This document shows, piece after piece, positions 16,567 through 25,046 of a stretch of 64,000 nt of DNA. The stretch spans positions 2,232,001-2,296,000 of the forward strand of contig OZ244981.1 in the NCBI GenBank assembly GCA_965223085.1, read 5' to 3'. A program made the position numbers and the translations under genes. This stretch comes from CBDCVO01 sp965223085. GTDB lineage: Bacteria > Pseudomonadota > Gammaproteobacteria > Ga0077536. Each line of letters starts with the position of its first letter. Within the stretch, counting starts at the first letter, position 1. The notes beneath the pieces are model-generated. The model was not told where the DNA came from and made no database searches. It saw only the letters and a list, made by a program, of their open reading frames with translations.

Positions 16567-16695
16567 GTGAATCCGGGCAAAAATTGGATAACTGAGTGGG
16601 ACCCTGGACAAGTCATTGACGAACTATGCGTCCGCGTGGGCGACAGACCGACTGACATCACCTTCGATCTGGACGCGCTGGATCCGAATTGTTGA
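16567..16695 (+). pseudogene. Ureohydrolase (agmatinase/arginase-family) remnant
   Basis: A short frame ends in RVGDRPTDITFDLDALDPN and then stops. The string FDxDxxDP is the manganese-binding signature of arginase, agmatinase and guanidinobutyrase enzymes, and the preceding VGDRP is also usual there. A shifted frame just downstream (GPGELTDG) resembles the following family block PEPGGLT, so decay continued by frameshift. The other family blocks are missing. It lies next to the MFS remnant and before a TetR regulator, suggesting a lost guanidino-compound locus. Confidence 0.55.
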
Positions 16696-16740
16696 CAATG
16701 TGCCGTCAGATCCGGACCAGGGGAACTGACTGACGGATCG

Positions 16741-17496
16741 TTAATACATCGGCGCATCGTCGGGCATCATGATGACATCGAGGATCCGGCTTTTTACCTC
16801 TCTTTCGATGCCCTCGAGCTCTTTATGCTGCGGCTTGCCGTCACCCACCAGCAGCGTCAGACCTTCGATAACGACCACTGCCATGCTGGCCCGGTGCGCC
16901 ACTCTTCGTTGTGATAATCCCGGATTGATCGCCCTGATCAATTCCTCGAAATTCTTACGGTGCAGCGTGTAAATAACGTCCATTGCGGTGGCCGCGTCCT
17001 TGTCTCGCACGGACAAGGCCCATAGCTCGGTGAAAAATCGGAGGGTGAACGGATCGCGCAAGTCCTCAAGCATGTAGTCCATGACGATGAGAAACTTGTC
17101 CACGGGCTCCTTCGCCTGGTGTTCTTCGAACAGGAAATGGAATTGCTCATGGTAATAGTGCGTCAACGTATATTTTACGGTCTCGACCAGAAGGTCTTTT
17201 TTGGTCGGAAAATAATGCTGCACTGTGCGAAGGCTGATCCCGGCGGCGGCTGCGACACCTCGCATCGAGAATTTGACATAACCCTTTTCAGCTAGGAGGT
17301 TGCGGGCCTCCTCGAGTATTTCGATCTCTCGTTCCTTTCGCGAATCGTTTTTCGCGGGAGTATGCTTCGGTAGAGCGCCCTCGAGCTTCGCACGCAATGG
17401 ATTGTCAACCACGATAAAACCGCTATCTCCTGTTGGAGGTAGGTAATACTGCCCAAATCGCACCGTGAATCCAATTGCAGTTTGACAATACGTCAT
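16741..17496 (-). CDS. TetR-family transcriptional regulator
   Basis: A 251-residue protein with a TetR DNA-binding domain: EILEEARNLLAEKGYVKFSM, GVAAAAGISLRTVQHYFPTK and KDLLVETVKYTL. An all-helical ligand domain follows. The helix-turn-helix starts only near residue 55; from the ATG at 17496 the first ~50 residues resemble no family segment, and that ATG lies inside an operator-like repeat. The real start may therefore be further in, for example at GTG 17412. It diverges from the PQQ dehydrogenase gene, which it probably represses from the palindromes at 17491-17546. Confidence 0.85.
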   Translation of the reverse strand: MTYCQTAIGFTVRFGQYYLPPTGDSGFIVVDNPLRAKLEGALPKHTPAKNDSRKEREIEILEEARNLLAEKGYVKFSMRGVAAAAGISLRTVQHYFPTKKDLLVETVKYTLTHYYHEQFHFLFEEHQAKEPVDKFLIVMDYMLEDLRDPFTLRFFTELWALSVRDKDAATAMDVIYTLHRKNFEELIRAINPGLSQRRVAHRASMAVVVIEGLTLLVGDGKPQHKELEGIEREVKSRILDVIMMPDDAPMY

Positions 17497-17546
17497 GTGA
17501 CTTATAATATCTACGTCATATGACGCTGAAAAATTATTTTTCAGCG
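17491..17546. promoter_or_regulatory. Palindromic operator cluster between tetR-like and PQQ-dehydrogenase genes
   Basis: Three dyads lie in 56 nt. CGTCATATGACG (17514-17525) is a perfect 12-nt palindrome. A similar site, CGTCATGTGACT (17491-17502), has its centre 23 nt away, about two helical turns. CGCTGAAAAAT/ATTTTTCAGCG (17524-17546) forms a 23-nt palindrome around one central base. The arrangement fits two TetR-dimer sites plus a second palindromic element in a divergent promoter. Confidence 0.6.
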
Positions 17547-17583
17547 TAACAGCGGTTCATTACCGGTATTTGGCGTTGATGGC

Positions 17584-19746
17584 GTGAGGTCTGCCCTTGT
17601 TATTGTTCTGCTGCTCGTAGTCGTGGCCGGCTACTATGGTTATGTGAGCAGAGACGGGAATAGGCCAACGGCAAGCAAGATAGAGGAATCAACTCCTCAA
17701 TCAAAAAACCTTCCGGATATCCAGCCACGCCTTCCGCAACCGGTAACACGGGAGCGTGCGCTCGGCGCCGCGGACGATACGGATAACTGGTTGCTCTATG
17801 GCCGAACGTACGCCGAGGATCGTTTCAGCCCACTCGATCAGATCAACGATAAGAATGTCGACCAACTGGGATTGGCATGGGCCGCCGACATCCTGAGTAT
17901 CGACGGCATCGCCGCTACGCCGCTGGTCATCGACGGCGTTGTGTACATGAGCAGCACCTTCGCCAATGTCATCGCATTGGACGCCACAACGGGTGAAACA
18001 CGCTGGGCATACGATCCCCAAGTACGACTGGATGCGAGCCTCGGCAGTTCGTGGGCGGCCCGTGTTAATCGAGGGGTGGCGGCCTGGCGCGATAAAATCT
18101 ATGTCGGTACTGGTGATTGCCGTCTGATCGCCCTTGATGCTGGGACGGGCACGCCGATCTGGGAAACACTCACCTGCGATCCTGAGCAGGAGTATGGAAT
18201 TACGGGCGCCCCGCGAGTCGCAAACGACAAAGTCTACATCGGTAACTTGGGTGCGGATTTCGCTACCCGCGGCTATGTTTCTGCCTACGATGCCGCGACC
18301 GGGAAATTAGTCTGGCGGTTCTACACCGTCCCGGGGGACCCGGCGAAAGGATTCGAATCCCCTGCGATGGAAATGGCCGCGAAGACCTGGACCGGAGAAG
18401 CTTGGTGGCAAAGCGGCGGCGGCAACGCCTGGGATACGATCGTATACGACCCCGAATTCAACCATTTGTATTTCGGTACGGATAGTGCGCTGCCCTGGAA
18501 CGCGGCGGTTAGAAGTCCCGAAGGTGGGGATAATCTTTTTCTCAATTCCATCGTCGCGGTAGATGCCGACACCGGCGAATACCGGTGGCACTATCAAACG
18601 GTGCCGGCAGACGCCTGGGACTATAACGCTACCATGCAGATGATCCTGACCGAGTTCGAGATCGGGGGCACCGTGCGCAAAGTTTTATTGCAGGCGCCTA
18701 AAAACGGATTTTTCTACGTCATCGAACGCGGTACCGGTAAATTGCTTTCGGCCGAAAAATATACGACGGCAAACTGGGCTTCACACATCGATCTCGAAAC
18801 GGGACGACCGGTAGAGACCCCGACGGCACGCTACTATAGGAATATCGATAAAACGGCGTTTATTTTTCCATCCGCATGGGGCGGCCATAATTGGCAATCC
18901 ATGAGCTATCACCCGGAGACGGGCCTCGTTTATATTCCGGCAATCGATATGCCGACAACTTACTCCGCTAAGCGAGATAACTTGCTCGGCGGTGTGCAGG
19001 TCAATCTCACCGGTATCGATCCTGATGATCCGCGGCGACCGGAAATCATGGGGCGACTGCTTGCCTGGGATCCGCGGACACAGTCGGCCAGGTGGTCGGT
19101 CGATTATGAACTGCCCGTACATGGGGGTACACTCGCGACCGGCGGCAATTTGGTATTTCAGGGCACGGCCGACGGAGAATTCATTGCCTACGCCGCTGCT
19201 ACGGGGAAACGACTGTGGTCTGCGCACACCGGTTCTGCGACGCAGGCAGCCCCAGTGACCTACCGTTACGAATCCGAGCAATATGTACTTGTTCCCGTCG
19301 GTTCGAGCGGTGCGGCGCGTTCGATATTGACTGAATATGGTGCGGGCAAATCAGCGCGAGGGCCGAGCCGTTTGCTCAGCTTCAAGCTCGGCGGTGATAA
19401 GGAGATACCGACAGCAACATTGCTGGCGCAGACAATGCCTGAACCGCCAGAAGGGAATATTTCACAAGAGACAATCCGAAAGGGTAAGCAAGTCTATGAT
19501 GAGATGAGTTGTGGACTGTGCCACGGCGCCAATGTTATTGCTCATCCCGGCGGTTCGGTGCCGGATCTGCGCTATTTAACGAAAGAAAAACACGCCGAGT
19601 GGGACGCGATCGTGCTGCATGGCACGCGTGAGCAAATGGGCATGTTGTCCTTCGGTGATTATCTAAGCGAGGAAGACTCGGCGGCGGTGCAGGCCTATGT
19701 CATCGACAAAGCCCGTGCCGGGTACGAGGCCGCAGGGGCCCAATAG
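17584..19746 (+). CDS. PQQ-dependent quinohemoprotein alcohol dehydrogenase
   Basis: A 720-residue periplasmic-type dehydrogenase. An N-terminal hydrophobic signal or anchor (ALVIVLLLVVVAGYYGY) precedes an eight-bladed PQQ propeller. The catalytic Asp is D346 in AWDYNAT. The residue two places on is Asn, not the Asp linked to lanthanide use, so a Ca2+ enzyme is more likely. A C-terminal cytochrome c domain has CGLCH at 643-647 and a Met-containing axial region (GMLSFGDYLSEED). The adjacent-cysteine pair that usually precedes VNRG is absent (W157-A158 there). The start is GTG. The TonB receptor follows at about 95 nt and may import substrate or cofactor. Confidence 0.9.
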   Translation: MRSALVIVLLLVVVAGYYGYVSRDGNRPTASKIEESTPQSKNLPDIQPRLPQPVTRERALGAADDTDNWLLYGRTYAEDRFSPLDQINDKNVDQLGLAWAADILSIDGIAATPLVIDGVVYMSSTFANVIALDATTGETRWAYDPQVRLDASLGSSWAARVNRGVAAWRDKIYVGTGDCRLIALDAGTGTPIWETLTCDPEQEYGITGAPRVANDKVYIGNLGADFATRGYVSAYDAATGKLVWRFYTVPGDPAKGFESPAMEMAAKTWTGEAWWQSGGGNAWDTIVYDPEFNHLYFGTDSALPWNAAVRSPEGGDNLFLNSIVAVDADTGEYRWHYQTVPADAWDYNATMQMILTEFEIGGTVRKVLLQAPKNGFFYVIERGTGKLLSAEKYTTANWASHIDLETGRPVETPTARYYRNIDKTAFIFPSAWGGHNWQSMSYHPETGLVYIPAIDMPTTYSAKRDNLLGGVQVNLTGIDPDDPRRPEIMGRLLAWDPRTQSARWSVDYELPVHGGTLATGGNLVFQGTADGEFIAYAAATGKRLWSAHTGSATQAAPVTYRYESEQYVLVPVGSSGAARSILTEYGAGKSARGPSRLLSFKLGGDKEIPTATLLAQTMPEPPEGNISQETIRKGKQVYDEMSCGLCHGANVIAHPGGSVPDLRYLTKEKHAEWDAIVLHGTREQMGMLSFGDYLSEEDSAAVQAYVIDKARAGYEAAGAQ

Positions 19747-19841
19747 GCACAGCCGGTAAGTGAAGCCCTACGAGGCAGAAAGTTTACCGCCAAGTTCGTG
19801 GACGGTCGTTGAAATAGTGGTGTAAGAAGGGGGAAAGACCA

Positions 19842-22232
19842 ATGAAAACGCGACTTCAAAAACGCTACAGCCTGGCGCATGCACTTTCGCTCTTTTTAGG
19901 GGTTCTAATGACTCTAGGTGTTGTCCACGCACAGGTGCTGGAAGAGGTGGTCGTTACGGCGCAAAAAAGGGAGCAGGGCATCCAGGATGTTGGTATTGCG
20001 ATAACGGCGTTTTCCGGCGATCAATTACGAGAGCTCGGAATGAGCACCCCCGATGAACTGGACATGCACGTGCCGGGGCTGATGGTGACCGATTTCGGCA
20101 ATTCCTACGTCAGTGTCATGACTCTGCGCGGCTCGACCCAGCTCGATTTTGCCGATCACCAGGAACCACCCGTAGCGGTTTATCTCGACGGCGCCTATGT
20201 GAGCTTTATCGGTGGCGTGGGAATGGCTTTTTATGATCTCGAACGGGCTGAAGTCCTAAAAGGGCCACAGGGCACGTTGTTCGGACGCAATGCGACGGGT
20301 GGCCTCATCCACCTGATCACAAAAAAACCCTCTCGTGAAACGAATGGCTACGCCGAGCTTACCGGCGGTGACTACGGTATGTTCAAAACTGAGGCCGCGA
20401 TCGGCGGACCACTTAGCGAAAATTTTTCCGGTCGCTTATCGCTCTTGTACAACAGGAACGCGGGCTATATCGAAAATCAAACAGACTCCGATGAAGACCT
20501 GGTTGAAGTCGATAGTCGGAATCTGCGTGGACAGTTGTTGTGGGAACCGAACGAGGATGTAAGTTTTCTAGTACAAGGCCGCTGGAGCGATGACGACGAC
20601 AGCAATACCCTTGGCTATCACGCGCGGCCTGTGGCATTACATTTTCCTGATCTCACCGGTGCCGATTTGGCGACCTCGACGAACGGCGTTTCGGTATTAC
20701 TAGGGATCCCCAACGACCCAACGGTGAGCATCCCGGGTATCGGTCAAAAAGATGGTTTGGTTCGTTTTTCCAATCCAAACTCAGCTGAATACGCCAATTT
20801 TTGTCTCCACCCGTTGAGCGTCGGATTTTTTGGCGGGGGTGGGGGTGTGGGTTGTTTCGGCAACGTGCAAGACGGCGATCCGCAAACCGGACGCGTTAAT
20901 CAGTTAGGTAATTTCGACCGACAACATTGGGGCTTCAGCGGCACTTTGGACTGGGACTTCGATACATTTCGAATTGTCAACATTCTCGACTACCAATCCT
21001 TGAATAAGAACTATTTGGAAGACACCGATGGTACCCCTATTACGTCGCTGGATTTCTTTCAATTCGTCGACAGTTGGCAGTTCTCGGAGGAATTTCGTGT
21101 CCATTGGGAGACTGAACGATCGCGTTGGGTGGCCGGGGCGTATTACCTTCACATCGAGGGCGATTACCGCTCCGGCGTACGTTTACCCGAGGGCCTGGGT
21201 TTTACCATGGATAACCGCTATTCGAATGAGACGGATACCTATGCCTTTTTTGTTCAGGGCGAATACGACATTACACCGCAATGGACGGTGATTGGCGGTT
21301 TTCGTTGGACGGAGGATGAGAAAGAGACCGAATTGAGCCCCACTTGTGAATGGAACATATTCGGCGATCCGGACTGCTCGTTTCTGCTGCTGCCGTTTCT
21401 GGGGTTCGCTGGCAATTCTGCGCAAGAGCTTGGCTTCGACCTCGACCGCAGCGAGGGTGATTACTCAGCTAAATTCGAAGTCGACTGGAAGCCGAATGAC
21501 GATTGGTTGGTGTATGCCAGCGTTACTCGCGGCAACAAGGCCGGAGCATTCAACGCGGGTGCGCTCGCCCTTTATTCGATTCGGCAGGCCGAGTTCGATG
21601 GTGAGACGCTGCTCTCTTATGAAGTGGGTTTTAAGTCCACATTGTTTAATGGAACGACCCGCCTGAATGCCACCGGGTTTTACTATGATTACAAGGATTT
21701 CCAGACCTTCACACAGGTTGGCCCGTCACTGGTGGTATTTAATATCGACTCCGAAGTGTTGGGGGCAGAAATAGAACTGATTACCAACCCCTGGAAGCGG
21801 CTGGAGTTCTTATTTGGGGTGTCCATTCTCGATGCACAGATCCTGGATCTTAACCACGGCGCGGGACTTCGCAGCGACGTCGACATGACCAATTCGCCGG
21901 AACTTACGCTGAACGGGCTGGCGCGTTATACCTGGGATGCCTTCGCGGGCGGGTCCATAACAGCGCAAATGGATTTCAACTACGTTGATGAGCGGAATTT
22001 GAATGCACTGCCGAGCCCTGCCTACATTGCCGATGATTACTTTCTCCTGAATGCGCGTGTGAGTTATACAACGAGCGATGGACGTTGGACAGCCGCGATG
22101 TGGGTAAAAAACTTGACCGACGAGGAATGGGTACCGACGGTTTTCGACCTCGGAACGTTTACCGGTTCGTCCGTCGAAACGGTGGGGCAGCCGCGTTGGT
22201 TCGGGGGGACTGTTTCATATCACTGGGACTAA
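19842..22232 (+). CDS. TonB-dependent outer-membrane receptor
   Basis: A 796-residue outer-membrane protein. It has a signal peptide (RYSLAHALSLFLGVLMTLG, ending near VHA), a TonB-box-like EEVVVTAQKRE, a plug domain with LKGPQGTLFGRNATGG, and a long beta-barrel with typical blocks (TRGNKAGAFNAGA, VKNLTDEEWVP). A GGGGGAAAG ribosome-binding site precedes the ATG. The family imports siderophores, B12, glycans or other poorly diffusing ligands. Its place behind a PQQ dehydrogenase suggests uptake of the oxidised substrate or of PQQ, but the ligand cannot be told from sequence. Confidence 0.93.
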   Translation: MKTRLQKRYSLAHALSLFLGVLMTLGVVHAQVLEEVVVTAQKREQGIQDVGIAITAFSGDQLRELGMSTPDELDMHVPGLMVTDFGNSYVSVMTLRGSTQLDFADHQEPPVAVYLDGAYVSFIGGVGMAFYDLERAEVLKGPQGTLFGRNATGGLIHLITKKPSRETNGYAELTGGDYGMFKTEAAIGGPLSENFSGRLSLLYNRNAGYIENQTDSDEDLVEVDSRNLRGQLLWEPNEDVSFLVQGRWSDDDDSNTLGYHARPVALHFPDLTGADLATSTNGVSVLLGIPNDPTVSIPGIGQKDGLVRFSNPNSAEYANFCLHPLSVGFFGGGGGVGCFGNVQDGDPQTGRVNQLGNFDRQHWGFSGTLDWDFDTFRIVNILDYQSLNKNYLEDTDGTPITSLDFFQFVDSWQFSEEFRVHWETERSRWVAGAYYLHIEGDYRSGVRLPEGLGFTMDNRYSNETDTYAFFVQGEYDITPQWTVIGGFRWTEDEKETELSPTCEWNIFGDPDCSFLLLPFLGFAGNSAQELGFDLDRSEGDYSAKFEVDWKPNDDWLVYASVTRGNKAGAFNAGALALYSIRQAEFDGETLLSYEVGFKSTLFNGTTRLNATGFYYDYKDFQTFTQVGPSLVVFNIDSEVLGAEIELITNPWKRLEFLFGVSILDAQILDLNHGAGLRSDVDMTNSPELTLNGLARYTWDAFAGGSITAQMDFNYVDERNLNALPSPAYIADDYFLLNARVSYTTSDGRWTAAMWVKNLTDEEWVPTVFDLGTFTGSSVETVGQPRWFGGTVSYHWD

Positions 22233-22292
22233 GACGATGTCCCCGATGACAACAAGTGATCACGACACCATTCGACAGTCAGGAGAACGGAT

Positions 22293-22475
22293 CTGAACGT
22301 CTATAAACCGGGGTCCGATCTGGGAGACATCGAGGAATCGAGTTTTCTCGATGATATCGGTGCCCGGATCCTCGCGGGTGATCCCACATCGGTCTTGCGG
22401 GTCGATTTTGGTGATCCAGCCGGGCCCCTGTGTTCCGGTATTTACGGCCCGCCAGACGCACGCCGCTCGATCGCA
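22293..22475 (+). pseudogene. Cupin-family (DUF861/EutQ-like) remnant
   Basis: A 61-codon frame reads NVYKPGSDLGDIEESSF, DDIGARILAGDPTSVLRVDF and SGIYGPP. These match the N-terminal part of small cupin proteins related to ureidoglycine aminohydrolase and EutQ. An AGGAGA site sits 8 nt before a CTG where ATG is expected. The frame dissolves before the cupin metal motifs, so only the first half remains. It directly precedes the D-aminoacylase remnant, suggesting that both belonged to a lost N-acyl amino-acid locus. Confidence 0.5.
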
Positions 22476-22559
22476 TCGGCGAGCGTCACCCAGTTCCCTG
22501 TGACGGGCAGGCCCACGTTACCTACACTTCTTCCAGAAGTATTTCGCATCGCACCTCTG

Positions 22560-23177
22560 TGCGGAATGCGCCTACACTATTCCGCACGAACAAAGGTCGC
22601 GGTGCGGTTCAAGTACTGGGGTTAACGCCTCGGCAGACAGAACGCGTCTGTGAAGCGAGCGGCGCCAACGTAATCTATAACGTTCTTGCGCTCGAATGCG
22701 ATCAGCACGGTATGAAAACCGAGGGTTCGTGGGAGTCTTTCACGGACTGGATGGTAGATGCGAACACGCGCGGCCTGAAAGTTAAGTGCGCAGGCGGTCA
22801 CTACCGGAATAGATTTCACGTTCACGTTCGAAGACTGGAACCTATACGACTTCAGCCCGCACTGGCGGGATCTCTGCATGGGTACGACTGAAGAAAAAAT
22901 CAAGAAAATGCAGAATTTGGCGCGGCGCGCAGCGGTCAAAGAGGAATACGATGAAGTCGCTAATTTGACCCGCGAACAAATCGAAAGCGACCTCGATAAT
23001 GACGTTGCCGCGACAGCGCTGGCCCAGTTCAAAACGGTCGCCGATAATACGGTCGTCATGGTGGACAACGATGATCTCGTGAAGTACGAAGGTATGACGA
23101 TTCGCCAGATTGCTGCGCAAGAAAACAAGCACATTTGCGATGTCATTCTCGATATCGCGGTTGCCGATGAACTGCAA
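22560..23177 (+). pseudogene. N-acyl-D-amino-acid deacylase/amidohydrolase, internal and C-terminal remnant
   Basis: The remnant spans two frames. The first carries GRGAVQVLGLTPRQTERVCE, SGANVIYNVLALECDQHG and FTDWMVDANTRGLKVK. The second continues with VTTGIDFTFTFEDWNLYDF, GTTEEKIKKM, DDLVKYEGMTIRQIAAQE and NKHICDVILDIAVADEL, the order seen in D-aminoacylases. The shift lies at about 22788, where an extra T before GCGCAG moves the frame. The N-terminal metal-binding half is missing, and the end runs in frame into an IS3 transposase fragment. The original enzyme would have removed N-acyl groups from D-amino acids. Confidence 0.65.
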
Positions 23178-23516
23178 GAGGCCATCGAGCAATACGGGCC
23201 ACCGGAAATTGTGAATACCGACCAGGGTGGCCGGTTCACAAATGCCGAATTTGTCAACGCGGTTCTCAGCCGTCACATCCGGTTGAGCATGGACGGCAAG
23301 GGTTGTTGGCGCGACAACGTGTTCATTGAACGCTTCTGGCGGACGCTGAAATACGAGAAAGTCTACCTGCGCGCCTACGACACCATGTCGGCCGCCCGAC
23401 AATCCCTGGCTCGATACATCAGATTCTACAATGGTCGTCGGCCGCATACCGCCAACGACGACCTAACGCCCAATGTGGCATATTTTGGAGCGCTACCCGT
23501 TACCCTGGCAGCGTGA
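23178..23516 (+). pseudogene. IS3-family transposase OrfB, C-terminal fragment
   Basis: The integrase-core end of an IS150/IS51-type OrfB: YGPPEIVNTDQGGRFTNAEF, then IRLSMDGKGCWRDNVFIERF and YNGRRPHTANDDLTPNVAYF. The second Asp (NTDQG) and the Glu (FIER) of the DDE triad are present; the first Asp and all upstream sequence are missing. It is joined in frame to a D-aminoacylase remnant, giving an apparent 212-residue chimeric protein. A truncated IS66 element abuts it downstream, so several insertions nested here. Confidence 0.85.
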
Positions 23517-23536
23517 CCGTGAAACCGCGAAGCCGA

Positions 23537-23836
23537 TCACTTATCGAGGAGTGAAAAACTGCCCGAAAATGCGGGACCAGCTCTGACCGCACCGTCGACG
23601 TGACCTTGGAATCGACCACGCTCGAGACGTTTGCTCCAAATGCGATAACCGTCACCTGCAAAGTACAAGGCTTTGAGCATCGTGCGACGACGATTAATAA
23701 ATAGATACAACGCGCCAGGGAGTGGGTCTTCCTTCAGTACCTGACGCACCATCGCCGATAATCCGTCATAGGACTTGCGCATGTCCGTTGGCTGACAACA
23801 CAACCACAGCCGTAACCCTAACGGCGGCGAAAACAT
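23537..23836 (-). pseudogene. tnpB: IS66-family accessory protein TnpB, C-terminally replaced
   Basis: Residues 1-76 match IS66 TnpB (Orf2): DMRKSYDGLSAMVRQVLKED, PGALYLFINRRRTMLKALYF and GYRIWSKRLERGRF. The last 23 residues after GRF are unrelated, so the IS66 sequence stops near 23608 where it meets the IS3 remnant. The ATG overlaps the TGA of tnpA, the usual coupling. The third gene, tnpC, encoding the DDE transposase, is absent, so this is a non-autonomous remnant. Confidence 0.85.
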
Positions 23837-24123
23837 CAGGAGCGTGCAATGCGCAATACCATGTCAGACCCCAGTGCAAGCTCGACATCCCAACTCGTCT
23901 CCGTCAATATCGACGGTGGCGATAGCTCGATAACGTGTTTTGTTTGCTCGACCGAATGCGGCTCACTGGTGAGGCGTGACTTCCAGCGACAAAACGTCGA
24001 ATACCCAATACCGCGTGCCACACAAAACGCCTCAACCGATAAGCCACTATCAGATTGCTCCGCAAATAACGCTTGCCATTGCGACAGGGCCCGTCGTTTG
24101 CTGCGCTTCGGCTTCTGCCCCAT
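23836..24123 (-). CDS. tnpA: IS66-family TnpA (Orf1) protein
   Basis: A 95-residue helix-turn-helix protein typical of IS66 Orf1: SQWQALFAEQSDSGLSVEAF followed by CVARGIGYSTFCRWKSRL. It starts at an ATG preceded by AGGGGA. TnpA proteins of this family are needed with TnpB and TnpC for transposition; here only tnpA looks complete. It marks the right part of the decayed IS cluster that separates the PQQ dehydrogenase/TonB genes from the next operon. Confidence 0.88.
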   Translation of the reverse strand: MGQKPKRSKRRALSQWQALFAEQSDSGLSVEAFCVARGIGYSTFCRWKSRLTSEPHSVEQTKHVIELSPPSILTETSWDVELALGSDMVLRIARS

Positions 24124-24203
24124 GACCGAATCCCCTGTTCATTGGAAAACCCAGTAAATTAAGTTATTCGTCAGCGCCCGAATACAACGCCTTCGAATAA
24201 CCG

Positions 24204-24219
24204 GTCACCAAGCGGTGAC
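24204..24219. repeat. Short perfect inverted repeat
   Basis: GTCACC and GGTGAC are separated by AAGC. The dyad overlaps the GTG start of the following small frame and could be an operator or a hairpin. Nothing more can be said. Confidence 0.3.
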
Positions 24220-24436
24220 GTCTTGCAATGGATACGGTTTTGCCGTAACGATCATTAAATCGGAATGGGGCGGTGCTTTACCGACCACGTCTGAATGCTT
24301 AGTTACGTTTCCTGTTGGTATGGCGGTATTAGTTGTTCCTATCACGCCGATTCTGGGGTTGTTGATATTCGCCTTAGCCTTAATGTTCTTGCACACCGGT
24401 GATGGAGGTGAGAAGTGGCGGGATTTAAATCGATAA
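24215..24436 (+). CDS. Small hypothetical protein with one membrane helix
   Basis: A 73-codon frame from GTG with a strongly hydrophobic segment (VLVVPITPILGLLIFALALM) and a charged C-terminus (DGGEKWRDLNR). No family is recognised. Its end overlaps the ribosome-binding site and start of the next gene, a layout that would allow translational coupling. The start is uncertain, since an internal ATG would leave only the helix. It is retained because its neighbour looks real, but it could be a chance frame. Confidence 0.35.
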   Translation: MTSCNGYGFAVTIIKSEWGGALPTTSECLVTFPVGMAVLVVPITPILGLLIFALALMFLHTGDGGEKWRDLNR

Positions 24437-24789
24437 TTTGCATTGCTTTCGTTATATTAATCTCGTCGCTGGGCGATCGGTTAAGCGCCGCGCAAAATGA
24501 TGACTCTTGTGACGACATCGCCGCGGTGACGGTGGCGGAAATGAAGGCAGCATCGCCGGCGCCGGTGGCGCCGCAAACGCTTGACGCAGCAAGGGCGGCG
24601 GCAAAAGCTGGTTGTTTGGCGGGGCGTACAGCACGCAGTGATAAGACGGAAGAACTGACGGCGTCGCCGGTAACCGCCCAAGCGTCTCCCGCGCAAAAGA
24701 CAAAGGCCGTGGGATTTTTCGACTTTCTGACGCGGGACGTGGAACGTGCCGCGGGACACGAACGGCTGCGTCGCCGCGGGCGAAATTGA
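24415..24789 (+). CDS. Small secreted protein of unknown function
   Basis: A 124-residue protein from GTG with a strong GGAGG site 7 nt upstream. A signal peptide is clear (FKSIICIAFVILISSLG, then a cleavage-like LSAAQ). The mature part is Ala/Thr-rich with Cys residues near DDSCDD and KAGC that could pair, and ends in an Arg-rich tail (RAAGHERLRRRGRN). No domain is recognised. The signal peptide and ribosome-binding site argue for a real gene. It lies between the IS66 remnant and the homocitrate-synthase-like operon. Confidence 0.55.
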   Translation: MAGFKSIICIAFVILISSLGDRLSAAQNDDSCDDIAAVTVAEMKAASPAPVAPQTLDAARAAAKAGCLAGRTARSDKTEELTASPVTAQASPAQKTKAVGFFDFLTRDVERAAGHERLRRRGRN

Positions 24790-25046
24790 CACATTCATCT
24801 ACCTTTGATTGCCGATATGCGATGTCTCCAGCGGCGGGCGCATGAGTTTAGCGATGCCTGGAATCTAGTCCGGATATCGCGCGAGGCGCTCGCAGTGCTT
24901 ACGAACAGCAGATCAGCCGAGGCAACATCTGGCGGTTCCTAAATATCAACGCTGCGAGTCAATTTATCAGGCGCGGGAAATCAAGGCGACGATGAACAAC
25001 CTACGTACCATTATTAGCTTGAAACTAGCGATTCGGAGGCCGTTCC

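Noticed and set aside
18349..18360. GGATTCGAATCC palindrome, T-arm-like
   Set aside because: Lies inside the PQQ dehydrogenase coding sequence with normal protein sequence across it.
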